In this document: positions 27,201 to 41,300 of the stretch, in pieces
Numbering within the stretch: the stretch's first letter is position 1
Layout: each line of letters begins with the position of its first letter
Origin: Prostheceraeus crozeri
Taxonomy: Eukaryota > Platyhelminthes > Polycladida > Euryleptidae
Length of the DNA stretch: 64,000 bases
Assembly (NCBI GenBank): GCA_907163375.1
Contig: CAJQUW010007893.1
Coordinates: forward strand, 62,001-126,000
Reading direction: 5' to 3'
The notes under the pieces: generated by a model
What the model saw: the letters and a program-made list of their open reading frames with translations, nothing else
Databases searched by the model: none
What the model was told of the DNA's origin: nothing
Program-made: the position numbers and the translations under genes

Positions 27201-30200
27201 ATGAGATGGTTTCAGATTCACTTACCCGAACATAGTCAATGCAAAGCTGAAGTCAAGGAGTGTTATGAAAATAACTCCTGCGTCCACCAAGGATAGAATC
27301 TTTCCAAAATGAAGACACAGTGTCATTATTATATTCAAAATCAGGAAATCTAAGGTTGCCTTGATGAACCAGATCGACCAATGGACAATATTTTTTCTTC
27401 CCATCAAATGCAATATTTTTTCAAGATTATTTTCTCGGTCCGTGACTGCCTCCGCAGCTTCCATCAAAAATGGACACAAAAACGAGACCAATAGCATGAT
27501 AGGGACCACGTGTTTGCCAATCAAATCAAGGAAGCTGTAATCAGATTTGAAAAATTCAATTGATGCATGTCGAATAAAAGTTTAAAATTGTCATTCACAT
27601 TAAGTTCACGATGTCATTGGTAATTGGCTGGTATAGTGTTAAATGCCAAGATGGGAACTGTGATACACTAAATAATGAATACATGTGAGAAATATTCTGT
27701 ATTGTCGCACAGTAACGACGCAAGAAGTCACAGCCCAACGTATGCTAACTCATGTGCAGCCACAGTACCTCCGACTGGAAGATGTGTGTGTGATGCACCG
27801 CACTGAGCCGATTTCCGTCAAGTTGCCTAAACTCTACCAGGAATCTATATTCGACAATTCCACAATCAGATACACAATGAACAAATTTCAAACATAGGTG
27901 TCTATAAACTTTGCTCCAAGATAAACAGCGGTAAGACATCAGCTGACCAATCTAAACTGCTGATATCTACACAGAATAGTCTTTGGATTACAATTGCCTA
28001 AAGAGAATAGTCAGAAAATGATTCAAATGATTTTTTGTCTCATAGAGTTCTCATTCTCTCGATTACAACAATGATAATCAAAAGTTGATAATGAAGTAGA
28101 CAGCAAAACGGTAGATTATGCAAGATATTCGGGTTCATTGACAGAAAATGTTTCCTTGCCATAGCAGTCTTCAGTCGTTATTGACGTATGCAACAAACCG
28201 GATGACTGTGACCCAAAAGTACAAAATGATTCTATGTAAAATTAAAAGTTTGATTGTAAAACAATAAAATCATTACATAACATAATCATAAAGCTATTAC
28301 ACAAAGCAATGATCAATATGATTCAATAACAAAACCTGCCTGCATATAGTTGAAAAACGTTTTCATGTGTCTAATATCTATGCCGGTCTGATATCTACGA
28401 GTATCATTCAAACAACTCATTCATCGAGGATCAGTTCATCAGACAACTGTGACTACCTTTCAGTTGCACCATTTACAATTAAATTCACGCGTGGATTTCG
28501 TGCAATCTCTCGTGGTTCAACCTATAATTATTTCATTACCCTTTCGTTTTTGACAAGCATCTCAGACAGCATCAAACTTTAAGAATCTTTAGTTTTACGT
28601 AATCTTCTGACGACTTTCGATAATACTTGGCGAACCACAAGGTCAAAATTGAAAGTTGTGTTTAAAAGGTGCATTTTCCTGACATCATTTCTAAATGTTG
28701 ATAGCGAAATCGAAGATTTAAGTAAGCATTTCCTCCTAATTGTGTATACGAGGAAAATCATCTTGTACATTACATTGCTATTGAAATGGTACAGACAATT
28801 ACACGCATAAGATGATCAAGTCAGTCAAAATCGAAGCTTTGACCCGGGATACTATTTTCGTCAAATGTATTACATTGTAAGCTTCTGGACGATTAAATTA
28901 TTGGAACATAAAAATTAGACGGGGAGCATCACTTCGAGCTCCTAGACCCTCAAGTTCTTTGATACCAAAAAGAACCCAGTATTATTAGGGGTAAGGTCAA
29001 AATCAAATCAACATCAAAATCCCACATCTGATGCCATTGAACGATTAAATAGATGCTATTCATCAAATACTCAGTTACATGAAATTTCAATACTACTTAT
29101 GAAAACATCAAGTAGATCTAAAACAGTAAAAAGTTTGCAGAAAAGAATGAATGCTTCGATGTTATAAGCGCAACAAGACAACTTTGTGCTTACGACTGTA
29201 TTGAGTGCAATGTAGCCTACTCAGGTCTAAGCATGAAGTTAAAGTCATGAATTTAGTATAATCCATAACCCAACATCGCATGGATGCAAGGGACGAGCTT
29301 CATCATAAACAGATATGATCATCTTCGATGCAAATATGAGAGATACGTATCTTCCCAACCGATCACACTTTTGTCGTTGAAGTTATGCACAGACGAACAA
29401 TTCAAAAGATTCATGTCAAATGCCTTTCAAAAGTGCATGGTAATATTTCAAAATAATTGAAATATCATACTACGCTTTATAAAATGCAAATTATTGAAAT
29501 ATATGACATGTGAAAATCATGTGAAACAGCAAATACTGTACCAAAAGGATATGTGTCCATGAGCTGAGCGCCATCCGTAACCGAGATTTCGACCCATTAA
29601 GCTCAGCATCTCTCAAGATGGTGAGTCCGCAACAGTTCTTTGCGCCCAGGTCCTAAACACAAAGCTGTTATTCCTTCTTCCGCCTTCATACTCAACTTCT
29701 TGATGGTGATCTTCACGCTTTTAACGCTTTTTAAAGTAATTATGTAAATAATAAATACATATATACACGTATTTATATATATATATATATATTTACGCAC
29801 AAAAGTCCCCAGTTCCTCATATATTGTATTGTGAAAAAAAAACTTTTTTTTTTCCTTTTTTTCTTCAAGGCTAGTTTATTGCCTTATTGCCTCATCTACA
29901 ACAAAGACACAAATAAATCCAATATAAAATCATTATATTTATATTTGCAACAAGTTTGCTTTAACAGAAACATTTTTCATTACTAAAAAATCAAAAAAAT
30001 AACGTCACGATCCAAAAAAACTATCGATGTGAACCTACGGACGCTTTATGATGACATTACGGAAACAATTTTATTTTGATTAATGATGTAATGATGTTTG
30101 CTTATGCGTATGTTGTGTTGTTGTTCAAGCTCACCTGCTTTTTGTGACGTATTTTTTTTGAGATTTTAGTTTTTGATTTTTTTTTTAATTGAAAGGAAAA

Positions 30201-32293
30201 TGTTTTTATTGAATTTTATTGTGAATTATATTTCATTGTGATTTTATTGAATTTTATGTTGTACCGCTGAAGAAATAAATAAAAAACTAAAGTACGAAAA
30301 TCATATATATATATATAATAAAATTTCAGCTAGATCATTTATTGTTATTACTTTAAGTTTTACGGATGACATGAATGCCCCCGATCATCAGACAACAATA
30401 TATAAAAAGGAAGTCAATTTAGAAAATCATGGTTATACAAAGTTCGAACCTTTATCTATGATAGTCTATGATGTAAGAGTGGACAACAGAAATTTTCTTC
30501 GATGTCCGCATTTTGATATTATTTCAGTTTTCTTGTTTATCAGTGTTTCAGAATTGGCAGTGATGATTTATACATGTATAGATATATAAGCATATCTGAA
30601 ATGGAACAGATAGATCTGCTCCAAAGATCCTCACGCCAACCCTTTAACACACGTACTAAGCTTAATTGCTAGTGGAAGACCGGTTTCATTATTACAACTT
30701 TCTCAAGTCCACACAGCAAGATGCACACAGACAAGCTGCAAAAGTTATATGTATATTTTTTGCCGCAATCATCTTGCCAATTTTGTAATTTGAATAAACC
30801 TCCCTATGTTCACATTGCCTCTTTGTTTCATGTTAACATGAAGATCGTATTTAGCGTGAAACTCTAAGTATACTCGGAGTAGTGCAAAGCATTATTTTAT
30901 GATTATTATATACTATTATATACTATTATATACTATTATATACTATTATATATTATTACTATTATATTACTATTATTATATACTAATATTATATACTATT
31001 CGCCATTGACCAGTAAGAATTTATTATCAATGTTACAAGACAAGCTAAGGTCAGTAAAAGTTGATGTTAAAATGCTCTCTCAAAAAATGTCTTTATCAAT
31101 TTATACAACTATCTAACACAAACCAAAGAAAAGGGACAGCATATAATCAATATATACCATAAAATTTTTAAATTGAGTGACGGAGAAGGAAAAAGAATAG
31201 CTATGATGGCATTTGAAAGTTAGTGACAGATCAGATATCTAAATACGCTCATAAACATTGGCAAAGTTTCGTTGTAAAATTTCTATTTCCACATCGTACC
31301 TAGTTGGATTTAACTTTGTTGAAACTTTAATCTATGTTTCATTTAAAAATGTTAGAAAACAAGGCTGTCTTTCCTATTTATATGTTCACACATACGCCTT
31401 CTAATAGTGCATTGTGTTTCACGAATGCAAGTCTTTGTATTTGTAAAAGGTGCAACCAGACTATGCAAAAAATCAAAAAATATCCGATCAGATCCAATCA
31501 GGCATTTTAGATTTAGAAATCAAGCAAAACAAGCAATATATATATATTGCAACAAACAAAACAGAAAACTGTTGAAATCAAAACAACAAACTGCAAATCA
31601 AAGAAGTGAGACACACTCTTCTCATGAAGACACATTTTTTGCATTGCCTTATATACGAGGAATATCAGAAACAGTGGCCCGGAAATTTCGTCAACACAGC
31701 ATCAACATCGCTCATCAACCAACAAACACAATTCGCTCAATATTTGGAAAACCAAAACGTAAGAAATCAGACTTGGATAAACGCAACGCAATATATAAAA
31801 TATAATGCCAAAATTGCGATTCAGAATAGACTGGACAAACAAGCAAACAACTTAAGTCTCGCATTCATAAACACAAGCTGGCAGTAAGAGGAATTGATCC
31901 GAGATCACAAATTCCAACGCACATTCAAGAGAAAGGTCATCATTTTAACTGGGAACAAGCCAAAATTTTGAATACATCCCAACATCGCCATGGACGACTG
32001 TTTATGGAAGCATGGTGCTCCAATAATAATTCTATAAATCGCCATATTGATCTTGATAATATCTATGTTCACCTTTGTCAACAGTTAGTGTAATTAGGAT
32101 AGCTACATTTTTATATTCTTTTAACAGAACATAAGGTATACAGAACTATATTAGCATAGTTCCCTCATTTTCATATAAATTTCAAAATAATTTTTTGTAA
32201 TCTTTCTATCACCTTATTGCCTGATGACGTATTGCAGTTGTAATCACGAAAATTTGTGAATACATATTGATTTATCTTGATTGAGCCATTTTC

Positions 32294-32338
<45 letters not shown>

Positions 32339-35300
32339 TAAGAAATGTGCGCTCCTGCCCCACCGAATTGTACTCTCCTGCCCCACGGACGAATATCAAA
32401 TGTACGCCCCTGCCCCACGACTGTACGCTCCTGCCCCCATGTGCACCCCTGCCCCACTGACTCTCCTGCCCCACGTATTAGCTTTTGCGGAATATGATTG
32501 TGCATTGATACGTACTGTTGTGATAGAAGTTCTATGGCTGGCTGTCACCCTCCTAAAAAATGCGGGTCGATTTGGCTGTAGGCCCTGTCCCTTCAATTTT
32601 CGTATTTAGAGTTAGCTTTTGCGGAATATGATCGTTCTGTGATATGTACTGATATGAATGAAGATATATGACAGTCAGAGCACCTCCAAATGCCTGGTCC
32701 GTCGATTGCTGTAGGCCCTCAATTTTCGTATTTAGAGTTAGCTTTTGCGGAATATGATTGTGCATTGAAATGTACTGATGTGAAAGAAGTGCAATGGCTG
32801 TCAGAGAACCTCCAAATGCCTGATGGTCCGACGATTGCTGTAGGCCCTCAATTTTCGTATTTAGAGTTAGCTTTTGCGGAATATGATTGTGCTGTGATAT
32901 GTACTGATATGAATGAAGATATATGACAGTCAGAGCACCTCCAAATGCCTGGTCCGACGATTGCTGTAGGCCCTGGTCCCTTCATGTACAAGTGGGGCAG
33001 GAGAGTACAATTCTCGGTGGGGCAGGAGCGCACATTTCTTATATATATATATACAGCAATGGGTCACGCGATAAATGCTCATGAATCAGAAGGAGAAGTT
33101 TATTCATTTTGGTAAATAAAAAAACTATAAAAATAAATTCCGTCGTTTTCTGTAAGGTTATATCATGCTCAGCATGACTGTTATCTCACTTTTTCAGCAT
33201 GGCTCAATTATCCTGATGTTAAGTAATAAACGACTAGAATTTTACTAAAGTAGACGATACATACATGATTAAAGACATTCGGTGATCGTGCGAAAGCGAT
33301 TGTCTAATTAAAAGTTGACCTTGTATTTTGCTTGAATGATGAAATTCCTCCAAAAACAAATGAATTTATTTGGACTCACTATTTAGAAGCGTGGATTGCA
33401 TTCATTCAGTTTGCCTTTTCCGCTGTATGTTACATGCAAAACAATTTTATCTTAATAATGCACAGAAGGCTGCTATGTAAGTGTGGGTGATGGAAGATTC
33501 AACATGACTCGGATGCAACTGTCTGTTCCACTGTATTCCGTGCAGTTGCACGGTCGAGTGAGTTGATCATCGATCGTGTCCCTGAAGCGTTAACAATATT
33601 ATTCTGAGAGGGCAAAACTGGTAATAGAGTTGCAACACTGTTGGCATGAATAAATGCAATTGACGGCTGCGCATAATTATTAAAATAATTCCCACCATAC
33701 AAATATCCTTGGCAGAAGTCTATTCGCTTCACTAACAGCGCAGTGGTGGGCACTTAAGATGTCCATGGATAGCAACTGCACTCAGTTAACAGAATGTAGT
33801 GTAGCAAATCAATGGAGCCTACGCAATTAAGCGAACAGCTTGTTGCCAAGAATATTAATATCTTGAGAATTATTTCTATTGTGGTCATCAATCTTAGCAC
33901 ATTTCGTATTTCAATATCAAATTACAGTCCAACTTAACAGAGCATTTCGATAAGTACATAAATATTCCTCCTACTGTTTATCGGCTTTCGATGTATGAAT
34001 GCTTGTTGAACTCGTACAAGTAAAGCAAAACGTAATAAGAATTCTGCTATTTCACAAATTGTATACTTACGACTCTTTATTGCCACATTGAAGTGGAAAT
34101 TGTTGAAGCTTAACCGTGGGTAATTCTGAAGCATTCTTTCCAGATAACATCGATATTATTCCTTTCTCTATCATCTCTTGAATTTGCTGAAATCCTTGCA
34201 TGTATTTCAAATCCAGGAATTTCGTCACCTCTTTTGGGAAAGGTCTGAAACATAGAATTCAAACAATTTAATGAAATCACTGAATAAATCTTGCAAAAGC
34301 ATTTCGATTTCAAAAAAGCAATTTACAACAACAAGTAAAGCTGAATGGCTGCGTCATTATTTGATAGCAGAGAAAGATAGAATTTCAGAAATCATTTAAA
34401 TTATTGACATAACGACATTAAAGTTAACTAAGATGTTGCATGAAAATATTTTTAAAGAACAAGAAAATACTTACTCATCAAACAAAAGGTTCGTATCACT
34501 TGAGATAAAACTAGGCATCCTTATAGTATATTTGACATGCTTCGGTAGAGTTGTACTGTTCTTTTCCACAATGTCGTGGAAATTGATTGCTGCAATTGAT
34601 AGGATAACATGAAATTTGTGTAAAAGAATGTCAATTGCGAAATTAATATGCAACCGATTTACGCTGCATTTTTTGTCATGAGAAGAGACAACGGCACTAT
34701 ACTAAATCAAGACACATATCGCATGTAAATTCAGTATTTTCATTTCATACATTAATCATTTCATTAATTTATATGCCGCCCTCAAGCTTACCTTGCGTTC
34801 CATACTAAATAGGCATTCACCACTTTTTCAAATCCGGTATGCATGCATGTTTTTGATAGGAAATGTTTGAAAAAAGTAAAAATATGTTATACTAGTCTTG
34901 CTATCTTTCTTTATCAATGAATTTAGTTTATGTGTTGCAATTACTTATTCAAAATAATGTAAGAAGTATGAGTGGAATAATATGTACACAAAAGATATTT
35001 TTAGGTAATCACTTTTTCAATTTAGTCTGAAATATTAAATACCAGATAAACCAGATATATTATTCGGATGCTGTTGCGATCTTATGTGAATCTAGCAGAT
35101 AAAACTGATTTAAAAAGCGATATAGACACTTATGAATAGATCCTTAGACTCCTCCATTATATGAACATCTCAAAATTTGGACCTACTGGGCGTCACATGA
35201 AATAAAACCTTATTTTCATTCGACTTAACAACCTCAAAAGACATTGTTCGTTGTGCCTGTCATCAACATGTGCAATGGTCGTCTTTAAACTTGATCATCT

Positions 35301-38300
35301 AACCTAAACTTTGTGATTTGTTTTAGTGTATTTGCAAACTTTTTGTCAAAATCGCTTGATTTGGCTCACTTGATGGTTAAATTTACGAGTATTGTTACCT
35401 ATTTGGAATAATACAGTTTTGAAACTTCAGTTTCGCCACATTTTGCAACATGCATGATGACATTTAATGTAACGCATGAATTACTAATATCAGTACACTA
35501 TTTTGTAAATATGAGTCAATAAATCATGTCATGATCATTTGCCATACCATAGACATCGCATACAGCTTAAGTAATGTAAATGTAGCGCAAATACTACTCA
35601 CTATTTTTTACAAAGTAATAAGGAGTGTAAATTGTGCAACGACTATATTATTTTTGAAAAATGAATGACATTGTGACAGTTAGATTTGCATAGTCAATAA
35701 GCCAATCACAATATAAAAGGCAAAGTTGACCGTTGAATGCTAAAAACAGTACCTCATCACTCTACTTCTAACAGTTACTTGATATCTTCATTCATTTTAA
35801 CTAATTCAAAATTTTAAAATTTTCAACAAATACAGTAAGTAATCAGGGAGTTACAGAAACATAGTAGAGGCTAAAAAGTAAAATTTCACACACCTTAACT
35901 GAAAGTGGTTGACATCACCACATCTGATATGCTGGCTACTCTTTCTTAATTAATTGATTACTGACTACCGTAGGTAAGATTTAGCAGCTGCAAACAGCTC
36001 CACATCTAATGTCACATTTTGTCAGTGTTACCTTGCATTCGTACGCATTTATCAAGTTTTTATGCATATTATGTTTTGATATTAATTTAAAACTAATTTA
36101 CAGCAATTCAACTACAGTTTGTGAATTAAATTACCAAGCTTCTCTAGTAATACACTGACATACCTGCCAGGACATTCCTCTTATATTCTTCTTTCACCAT
36201 TTGTTTATAGCTCGCGTCATTTTCAGAAGGATAAAAGTGAAATCTGTTGACAGACATGCAGGAAGTAAAATTTGCCAACATACCACCATAGAACTTCATA
36301 GAATTGCTGGTTGATCCACCCATTAAAGACTGAAGGCTGCTCAAACTGCTTGTTAAATTTCCGCTAGATCCCAAAGCAGACGACATGATGTTACTGATTA
36401 ATGGATTTGACAGGGCGTTTTTCAATGCAGATATTGAGGAAGCATTGGTTCCAAGAGCATTTAAAGAGTCTGTCATAGATTGTCCAAGAGTTTTCAAACT
36501 TTCAAATTGAGCAAACGTAGCATTAGCCTGTAAATAACAAAATTCATCGATCTACCGGTGGAAAGGAGAAGAATTACTCATGATTGTCTATCTGTCACGG
36601 CTTCATATTATTGAAGGCCTTCGACGCCATTAATTGCCGCAGTTGATATTTTTAGTCGAGTTAACAGTCCTTTATTGTATTGAATCGATTTGTATATGAA
36701 TGTCATTTTGCAGTGTATTTTGTCAACATTTCACCACACGTGAACATCATGGTCAACATCAACATGAGACATTTTGTAATGAAAGTAATCAAGTAATAGA
36801 TCTGCTAATTAATGGAGTAATATTAAAAGAGCATGATATTATATGATAAAAATTCTTGTAGGCTTATGTCATAAGCGCTGAATAATCAACAATTGAATAA
36901 AAGTATAAATATGGGGAAATATGTACGTAAGCACGTTTTAACCAGTTAGATTAAAACCCCCCACAAATCTTCTTAGTCTATGAAAATATTGGATAGATCA
37001 CAACAGCTCATTGGCCCATTATGTAATACATGAAATGTAAACAGAGATTTCATACTAAGGTCTGAGTGAAAGCTTGCTAGTTAGCGGAATCGCCCAGCGG
37101 AGCCATTTCTTTTTACAGCATCATTCTATTCTAAACAGCTTCAGTCCCCCGATTATCAATTTCAGTCTCCTGATCACGAATCTGGGCTCAGATTACGCAA
37201 ATTTGCTGTCGCTTTTGAGAAAGTCAAGCTTAAAGACAAAAGTGGTTCTGCTGTAAAGTTAACGGAGCCAGTTTCATAGTCTCGCTGATATGCGCAGTAA
37301 ATCGATTTTATTTTGTGACTACCTGATCCAATTGTTTGCGCTGATCACAAACACATGGTTCATTTTTTAACCCTTTAACGGTTGAGCCCGAGTTAACTCG
37401 TATCGACAGACGGGGAAATATCACTGAAGCCGCATTCAGCAGGTGTCCTTCAGAAACTGAGCCCGAGTTAACTCGTACCGGGAGGACGGCAGCTATCACT
37501 GACAGATTTTCCCTTCCATTATTCACGAATGCCGAACTCGGGCTGCTGGAGTTCCAATTTCACGAATACCGAGTTAACTCGTTTTTAGTATGAAGTAACT
37601 TAAACCCTTCAGAGACACAGAGAGAATTGCCTAATGGTTCAATGATATTGTCATACTGCCTCGATACGATTTAAATCGGCTCAGTTTCTCATTGTGTTAC
37701 CGCCTGCAACGCACCAGTGATATTGTCTTTCCGTCTCGATACGAGTTAACTCGGGCTCAGTAAAGTTCGGTAGGTATATGAATGAAGCACCGCAGCCAAA
37801 GGCTTAAAGCAAATATATAACAGTTTTTAATCGAAAATCTGAATTTTACTTTTCCTGCAATCTGATTGTGAAGTTAGCGGAACTATTTTTTTAATTTCAT
37901 GAATTTCTAAGATTCTTAAGATCTCGCAGATATTCTATCAAAAAATGCATTGGCATGAAAAGTGAAACATATACTTTTATGATCAGCGCAGCAAATGGGA
38001 AAAAGTGATGACAAATAAAATCGATTTGCTGCGTCTGTCAGCGAGATTAAGAAATTAGTTCCGCTGGGTGGCTCCGCTAACTTCACACACCTTAACTGAA
38101 AGTGGTTGACACACCACATCTAACGTGTTGGTTATTCTTTCTTAATTGACTACATTACTACCGCAGGAAAGATTCAGCAGCTGTAAACAGCTCATGCCAC
38201 AGTATGTCAGTGTCTGATTGCATTCGTACGTATTTACAGCGTGTGTATTATTGTAGTGTCCATCAAAGCAGTGACCATCTAAATAAACAAACAGACAATC

Positions 38301-41300
38301 TTTCTGTATTTTTCTGCTTCGAAGATCTGCTCACTCAAAGACATGGCATCTATTGTTTCATTGAAATATGTGAACTCGTCATACTAAGAAAACTTGATAA
38401 AAATCATATATTCAGATCAATGGCTTACCTTTGTAGCCAAAAGTCGAACAGCTGGAGTATCTGGTGTCACTAATATGTGTCCATCTAAAAGAGGCCTCAT
38501 AACTTTAATCATAATTTTTCCAGTTAAATCTGAGCTTGAGGAGATCGAGTTGAGAAGATTTTTACAAAATTCCGCTGAAAATAAAAACACATTTTCAGTA
38601 GCTGCGTTCATTTGAGTGAAAATAGAATTTCATTGATGTAATAATATATAGAATGTAAATATAAATTGCATGCTTTGTAGGCCTATAGGACCTTTGATAT
38701 GAGCAAGCATAAAAAACACAAACATATAATTGATGAGTATTGACTATGGTTATTCATAGAAGTAGGCATGGAAAATCTATAAATACATCGAAAATGCATC
38801 TATGTAAAAAGAAAGACGTCAAGTGAAAAGAAACTCCCTGTATTGAGTTCCCTCTTTTGGGTGGGAGCTCGTAATGACAAGAGCCTCTCTCAATTTGATG
38901 CTCGTGGGATCATTGTCTGATGCAATTATTTCAGTTTTATATTTTCATTATCACATTATTTCAAATGTTGGAAAACTGAGGAAGATTTCGTTATTAAATG
39001 TTCTTTGACACGACCATGAAGCAAACGTCTCTGACACTTGATGCACGTTATCTTTCTTCGGTCGCTCTAAAGCAATTTTTGTCATTTTTTTATAGGACAC
39101 CTTGTGAATTGACATACACTGTTTCCATCTTCGTGGTTATCAACTGTTGTGTTACTCTCTATTTTGGGCTGGACAGACATTGAGATTTTCCTCTTCAAAA
39201 GCTCGTCTGATATTTTGGTTAATTCTATCCGTGATTTGATGGAATCTCAAGTGCTGCCTTGTGTTTTTGTTTCTGTATACATAATTTCATCTATTCTACT
39301 TTTTGGGGACTCCTTTCGACTTGTTGATAAAGTCATCTGAGAAATCATTTTTAGCATTCTATCAATTTTGTTCTTATTCTTATGTTTCTTATGTTTGTTA
39401 CATGTCTTCTGAGGATGCCTTAGAAAAGAGAAAATTTGGGAATAATTCATTGCATATGTTCGTACATGTATATTACATTAATTCTGGAAACATACTGTTT
39501 AAGCGGAACTTCAAACTTTCATAGAATAAGGCTATATTTATTGCAACTGTGTATAGTTCCTACCGTTATTAAATATATCAAGTGTGAGTCAGTGTGAGTC
39601 ACGATAAGTAATACTTCTTCCTGACAATTATGAATCTCTCTATTTCTCTATTCTTGGCGGTGGGCGGGTCGTGCAAGTCTCTATGACTGACCATGGAAGA
39701 TTGGGTGTGGTTGTGGTCGATGAGTGGACAATGATGTTGTTATGGTCATAGTGGGCAGCAGTTCAGATTTTTTGACCCTGGCCGAGGCCCGCGCCCCGTT
39801 TTATTTAAAGTTTGCAAATTACACTTGAATTATGATAGTTCAGGATTCACTGAAAATGTGTTCTGTTCTGAAGTAGTGCGCATGAGTATTCACAAACTCA
39901 CATACATAGTCAGTTGGCCACCAACTAAATGCATTGATGAACACATACTCGAAGTATGTTTGATTTTCAAATCACATTGAAATTGTCATGTCATCAATGA
40001 CTTATCCTGCCAATAAAATGCTTTAAAAAATATGTCATTTTCCGTTTTAACTCCACTAGTAGAATCAATCATTCTTAGGCACCGTGCTTGACCGTGTTTG
40101 CAAGGGAAGTTCACATCGAAACCAATAGTTCTAATTGATTTTTGCGTTAGCCATCATAGACATGATTGCAAACCGCACAAAATTAAATCGATTATGCATC
40201 AACGCAGGATGAAAGAAACGTCAATTTTTAGAGGACATTAAGGTATTGAAAATCAGCATTCCAACGACTAACCAGGCTGCGTTTCCAAAATTCCAAGCTC
40301 TGGCCCGGTTGCTCTGGTCATGAGGGCACCAAAATTAAATAGGCAGCAAGATTCAACCACATGCAAACCGGAAGCTGGAACCGTTTATCTATATTCTGAA
40401 GTCACATTGAAGTGATTGCTATAAGACAGTTGCTCCTAAAATGTGCATGAGCTTTCAAACAGCTCGTCACCAGATTCCAGGTCGTCGCCAGATAATTTCC
40501 AGATTTTGCTGGTTTTTAGGCTGCGAGCATATAAATTGAATTGCATGTATATAATAAGTAGACCATCATTTAAAATTTGAAGGTTTCATTTGCGTCTATC
40601 ATTTTGACTACAAATGCTTAATCAGTAATCAAAACAGAATCAATAAGTAAATAAGAATAGTAGATAAACAAACTTTGCTTATACTCAGAAGCACACTTTT
40701 CTTCCATTTGGCCGAGCTATTATTTATCCCACTCTCATTAATGAGTGTTTGGCATGCATGCACAGTGTACATATTTCAAAAGTCATAGGTTTGGTTTGAC
40801 GAACAGGGTTTTGTGTCAATATCCCCCGGACTCAGACCGAACAATGTACCACAATGCCACAGCGTAGACATTAGCGCTCAAGCTTTGAAAATTTATCATA
40901 ATAGCTTCATTATTTGTTTGCTCTTCATGTCCCCTTCCTCAGATCCTCATTAGATTTGTCTGTACTCAAAATATGTTTTACATTCTTCTCTACTTTAATC
41001 ATGAACGAAAATCAGAAGCATAAATCTTGCGCAACGGCTGTTTAAAACGTTGTTGCCATTTTGGATTTTGATATGATTTGATTACATTGACTAGTTTAAT
41101 CGCAATTAGCTAATTAATTAATTACAACAACAATTTCAAACATCGAAATAGTGTGAATACACCGATTTTGACGAATCTTATAATCCCGAATCCCCGGTAA
41201 TAATTTGCTGCGCTCAGAAATTTCATGTTCTGATAACTATAGGATCTACATTTGGCGTAGTGATACAAGAATTTCATTTGAACGAAGTCAGTTTATTATC

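Larger units (their letters stand above)
27535..34070. other. Longest ABCA intron (6.5 kb), repeat-rich
   Basis: The intron holds a TATACTAT-type microsatellite (30898-30990), a Penelope-like 3' part (31407-32285) with a hammerhead-like motif, and a fold-back satellite element embedded in TA repeats (32290-33055). Stretches 27535-29750 and 33060-34070 show no supported feature. From 29760 to 30320 there are TA and poly-A/poly-T runs. Confidence 0.6.
36528..38428. other. ABCA intron with nested inverted-repeat transposons
   Basis: Contains an outer inverted-repeat element (37080-38081) interrupted by a piggyBac-like MITE (37371-37803), followed directly by copy 2 of the dispersed repeat. 36528-37079 shows nothing recognised. 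Confidence 0.6.

Noticed and set aside
28425-28450. Minus-strand CTGATGA as a hammerhead core
   Set aside because: The following bases give no stem II and no GAA plus palindromic stem III in the right order.
32277-32609. 110-codon ORF and several minus-strand ORFs across the GGGGCAGGAG repeats
   Set aside because: They start in TA microsatellite and read through tandem repeats; unit spacings of 134, 126 and 129 bp do not all preserve frame.
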